A stretch of DNA of 33,799 bases from Coriobacteriia bacterium (GTDB taxonomy: Bacteria > Actinomycetota > Coriobacteriia > Anaerosomatales > PHET01): contig WRDS01000012.1 in the NCBI GenBank assembly GCA_009779675.1, positions 1 through 33,799 on the forward strand, read 5' to 3'. Shown here piece after piece: positions 32,258 to 33,799 of the stretch. How positions within the stretch are numbered: the stretch's first letter is position 1; each line of letters begins with the position of its first letter. A model generated the notes under the pieces. It had not been told where the DNA came from, searched no databases, and was given only the letters and a program-made list of their open reading frames with translations. The translations under genes were made by a program, and so were the position numbers.

Positions 32258-33148
32258 CTACATTCTCCCCTCCGGCTCAAAAACATGTCCGGTAATAAGC
32301 TCGTAGGCCTGGATGTACTTCGCCGAGGTCGCCTCAATGACCTCTTGCGGAAGCGACGGTGCCGGAGGGCGCTTGTCCCAGCCGGTGGTCTCAAGCCAGT
32401 CACGGACGAACTGTTTGTCAAAGCTCGGCTGAGAGGCTCCCGGGCGGTAGGCATCTGCTGGCCAAAAACGGCTGGAATCGGGAGTGAGCACCTCGTCTAT
32501 AAGCGTGGGCACACCGTCGATCTCGCCGAACTCGAACTTGGTGTCCGCAATGATTATCCCGCGTGAGGCCGCATGCTCGCGGGCCTGCGAATAGATGGCG
32601 ACCGTCTTATCGCGCAGGTCGGCTGCGATCTCTGCTCCGACGATCTCTGCCATGGCCTCGTAGCTGATATTCTCGTCGTGCTCTCCCACCTCGGCTTTTG
32701 TGCTCGGGGTGAAGACAGGCGCTTCCAACCGGCCCGACTCTTTAAGCCCCTCGGGCAAAGGGATGTCGCACACGCTCCCTTTGCTTGAATACTCCTTCCA
32801 GCCACTGCCGGCAAGGTACCCGCGGATAATGCACTCGACCGGATAGACGCGTGCCTTCTTCACAAGCATGAACCGCCCGCGCAGCCAATCGGCGTGCTTC
32901 GAGTACTCTTCGGGCAGGTCGGCAACGTCTGCGGAGACAAGATGGTTTGGCACCAGGCCCCCCAAGAGCCCGAACCAGAACAGGGAGAGCTTGGTTAAGA
33001 CCTCGCCCTTATAAGGGATCGCCTCCGGCAACACGACATCAAAAGCGCTGATTCGATCCGAGGCAACGAGTAGCAGATGGTCGCCGAGGTCATACAGATC
33101 GCGGACCTTGCCTTGGGCAACAGGCCGCAGCTCTGACGGTTGAGCCAC
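32258..33148 (-). CDS. purC: PurC, SAICAR synthetase
   Basis: Joins aspartate to CAIR with ATP. Family signatures: PVAQGKVRDLYDLGDHLLLVASDRISAFDVVL (in parts, from residue 10), YPVECIIRGYLAGSGWKEY, IIIADTKFEFG (metal/substrate loop), LIDEVLTPDSSRFW. The longer (about 300 aa) form with the C-terminal FVRDWLETTGWDK. The start is GTG at 33148 with AAGGAGGAG just upstream; the Cys-rich 29-residue extension in the frame to 33235 reads the GT-repeat leader and is rejected. First gene of the purC-mem-purS-Q-L-F transcription unit. 296 aa. Confidence 0.96.
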   Translation of the reverse strand: MAQPSELRPVAQGKVRDLYDLGDHLLLVASDRISAFDVVLPEAIPYKGEVLTKLSLFWFGLLGGLVPNHLVSADVADLPEEYSKHADWLRGRFMLVKKARVYPVECIIRGYLAGSGWKEYSSKGSVCDIPLPEGLKESGRLEAPVFTPSTKAEVGEHDENISYEAMAEIVGAEIAADLRDKTVAIYSQAREHAASRGIIIADTKFEFGEIDGVPTLIDEVLTPDSSRFWPADAYRPGASQPSFDKQFVRDWLETTGWDKRPPAPSLPQEVIEATSAKYIQAYELITGHVFEPEGRM

Positions 33149-33214
33149 ATCTCCTCCTTGAGGGTCTATGAAAGCCGCACCAGCACGTCGCCGACACCGT
33201 ACGCTGGCCGAGCA

Positions 33215-33230
33215 ACACACACACACACAC
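33215..33230. repeat. Eight-copy AC/GT dinucleotide run in the purC leader
   Basis: (AC)8 on the plus strand, i.e. (GT)8 in the predicted purC mRNA leader, about 67 bases upstream of the start codon. Confidence 0.95.
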
Positions 33231-33257
33231 AGCACCCCGAGTCAGCGCATGCGGGCA

Positions 33258-33288
33258 CTTTTTGGATGGTGCGCCTTTTGTATGGTGC
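33258..33288. repeat. Direct repeat at the predicted 5' end of the purC leader
   Basis: On the minus strand GCACCATACAAAAG (33275-33288) is followed by GCACCATCCAAAAAG (33258-33272), period 16-17. The pair lies at or just after the predicted transcription start. Confidence 0.8.
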
Positions 33289-33294
33289 CTGTCT

Positions 33295-33323
33295 ATTGTA
33301 CCGGTATGACCCGCCTCTGCCGA
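33295..33323 (-). promoter_or_regulatory. Possible promoter of the purC operon
   Basis: TCGGCA (33318-33323), 17-base spacer, TACAAT (33295-33300). Good -10, fair -35, about 150 bases upstream of purC. Confidence 0.45.
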
Positions 33324-33445
33324 CCTTAATTAGCAACCTTAGCAACCGGCAGGCATAAAAATATCGACATGGCGACCGAGCGTCGATGCGACCCGCCGCT
33401 GCTGGCCCGCGAAGCCACGGCCTTAATTTGCAACCGGCAGGCGTA
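33324..33445. repeat. Duplicated 3' end of the histidine kinase gene
   Basis: CCTTAATTTGCAACCGGCAG and the following GCGTA (33421-33445, the kinase C-terminal codons and stop) recur at 33324-33357 with an extra internal TAGCAACCT. Both copies encode ...LPVA(K V)AN followed by TAA on the minus strand, in different surroundings. Confidence 0.85.
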
Positions 33446-33799
33446 TGGTGAACTTTGCCCCCTCGCCAAGCACTGATTCCGCCTTGATGGTACCGCGATG
33501 TCGCTCCACAATCTCCTTGGTCACCGCAAGTCCGATGCCCATGCCGCCGGTCGTCGAGGTCCGTGCCGCATCCGCCCGCCAAAAACGGCTGAACACATGC
33601 GGGAGGTCGGCCTCGGCAATCCCAGAACCTGTGTCTGACACCGTGATGCAGACCCAACCGCCCTTGCGGGCCACCACCGCCTCAATACAACCGCCCGCCG
33701 ACGTGTACCGTGCGGCGTTAGAGATCAGGTTACCCACCGCCTGTTGGAGCCTGTCCGCGTCCCCAAACACAAACAGCCTCTCGGCGATGTTTGCCTCAA
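33423..33799 (-). CDS. Sensor histidine kinase, ATPase domain (5' part cut by window edge)
   Basis: The frame is open to the right edge. Visible are about 124 residues of the HATPase_c domain: N box NLISNAARYT, G1 box VSDTGSGIAEADLP, F box FSRFWRADAART, G2 box GGMGIGLAVTKEIVERHRGTI, and the C-terminal end GEGAKFTIRLPVAN. The sensor, any membrane segments and the phospho-accepting His are outside the window, as is the partner response regulator. The G-box set matches EnvZ/PhoR-type class I kinases. It is transcribed toward purC, with 274 bases between. Confidence 0.92.
   Translation of the reverse strand, partial: EANIAERLFVFGDADRLQQAVGNLISNAARYTSAGGCIEAVVARKGGWVCITVSDTGSGIAEADLPHVFSRFWRADAARTSTTGGMGIGLAVTKEIVERHRGTIKAESVLGEGAKFTIRLPVAN

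Noticed and set aside
33149-33235. Cys/Val-rich N-terminal extension of PurC
   Set aside because: It is a translation of the GT repeat and leader; the GTG at 33148 has a strong ribosome site and matches family starts.
1-33799. CRISPR array
   Set aside because: No set of regularly spaced identical repeats with unique spacers; the repeats seen are two to five copies with short, similar spacers.

Overview
The window is GC-rich and gene-dense, with many GTG starts and genes joined by 4-base ATGA/GTGA overlaps. A complete oxygen-independent corrin-ring operon, a split PurS/PurQ/PurL purine system and an encoded CCA on both tRNAs fit an anaerobic high-GC Gram-positive. A member of the Coriobacteriia (Eggerthella-like actinobacteria) is my best guess. 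This is inference from gene content and style, not from any search.

Region 1 (1-9742, minus strand): a cobalamin operon. A cobalamin riboswitch (about 9458-9624) precedes cbiA, then cbiX-cbiC, cbiD-cbiE, cbiT, cbiL, cbiF-cbiG, cbiH and cbiJ, which runs off the left edge. Three of the eight genes are two-enzyme fusions. Together they cover cobalt insertion, all ring methylations, ring contraction, deacylation, reduction, decarboxylation, methyl migration and a,c-amidation. SUMT/uroporphyrinogen methylation, late amidation and nucleotide-loop assembly are not in view.

Region 2 (9868-15882): an accessory stretch with four toxin-antitoxin-type pairs: a PIN-domain protein with an unrecognised 269-aa partner, hicA-hicB with an abnormal HicB, abiEi-abiEii (type IV), and vapB-vapC. 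Mixed in are tRNA-Glu(UUC), tRNA-Lys(UUU) and pyrE. Base composition is visibly less GC-rich in much of this stretch.

Region 3 (15927-33148, almost all minus strand): de novo purine synthesis. In transcription order: purC, a small membrane protein, purS, purQ, purL, purF, then an interruption, then purM, purN, livK (an orphan solute-binding lipoprotein) and purH. The interruption holds a 1564-aa DUF4011-type SF1 helicase/nuclease, probably an Hhe-like anti-phage protein with less GC-rich DNA, and a divergent zinc-ribbon membrane protein. It separates purF from purM, which suggests insertion into an ancestral pur operon. The right edge cuts a histidine kinase gene.

A theme across the window is low-complexity, in-frame expansion inside otherwise conserved enzymes (CbiH, CbiD-E, CbiL, CbiT, CbiA, PurM, PurL, PurH). 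Short duplications also appear at gene ends (vapC, histidine kinase). The best candidates for something under-described are the PIN/269-aa pair, the rebuilt HicB, and the helicase island inside the purine operon.
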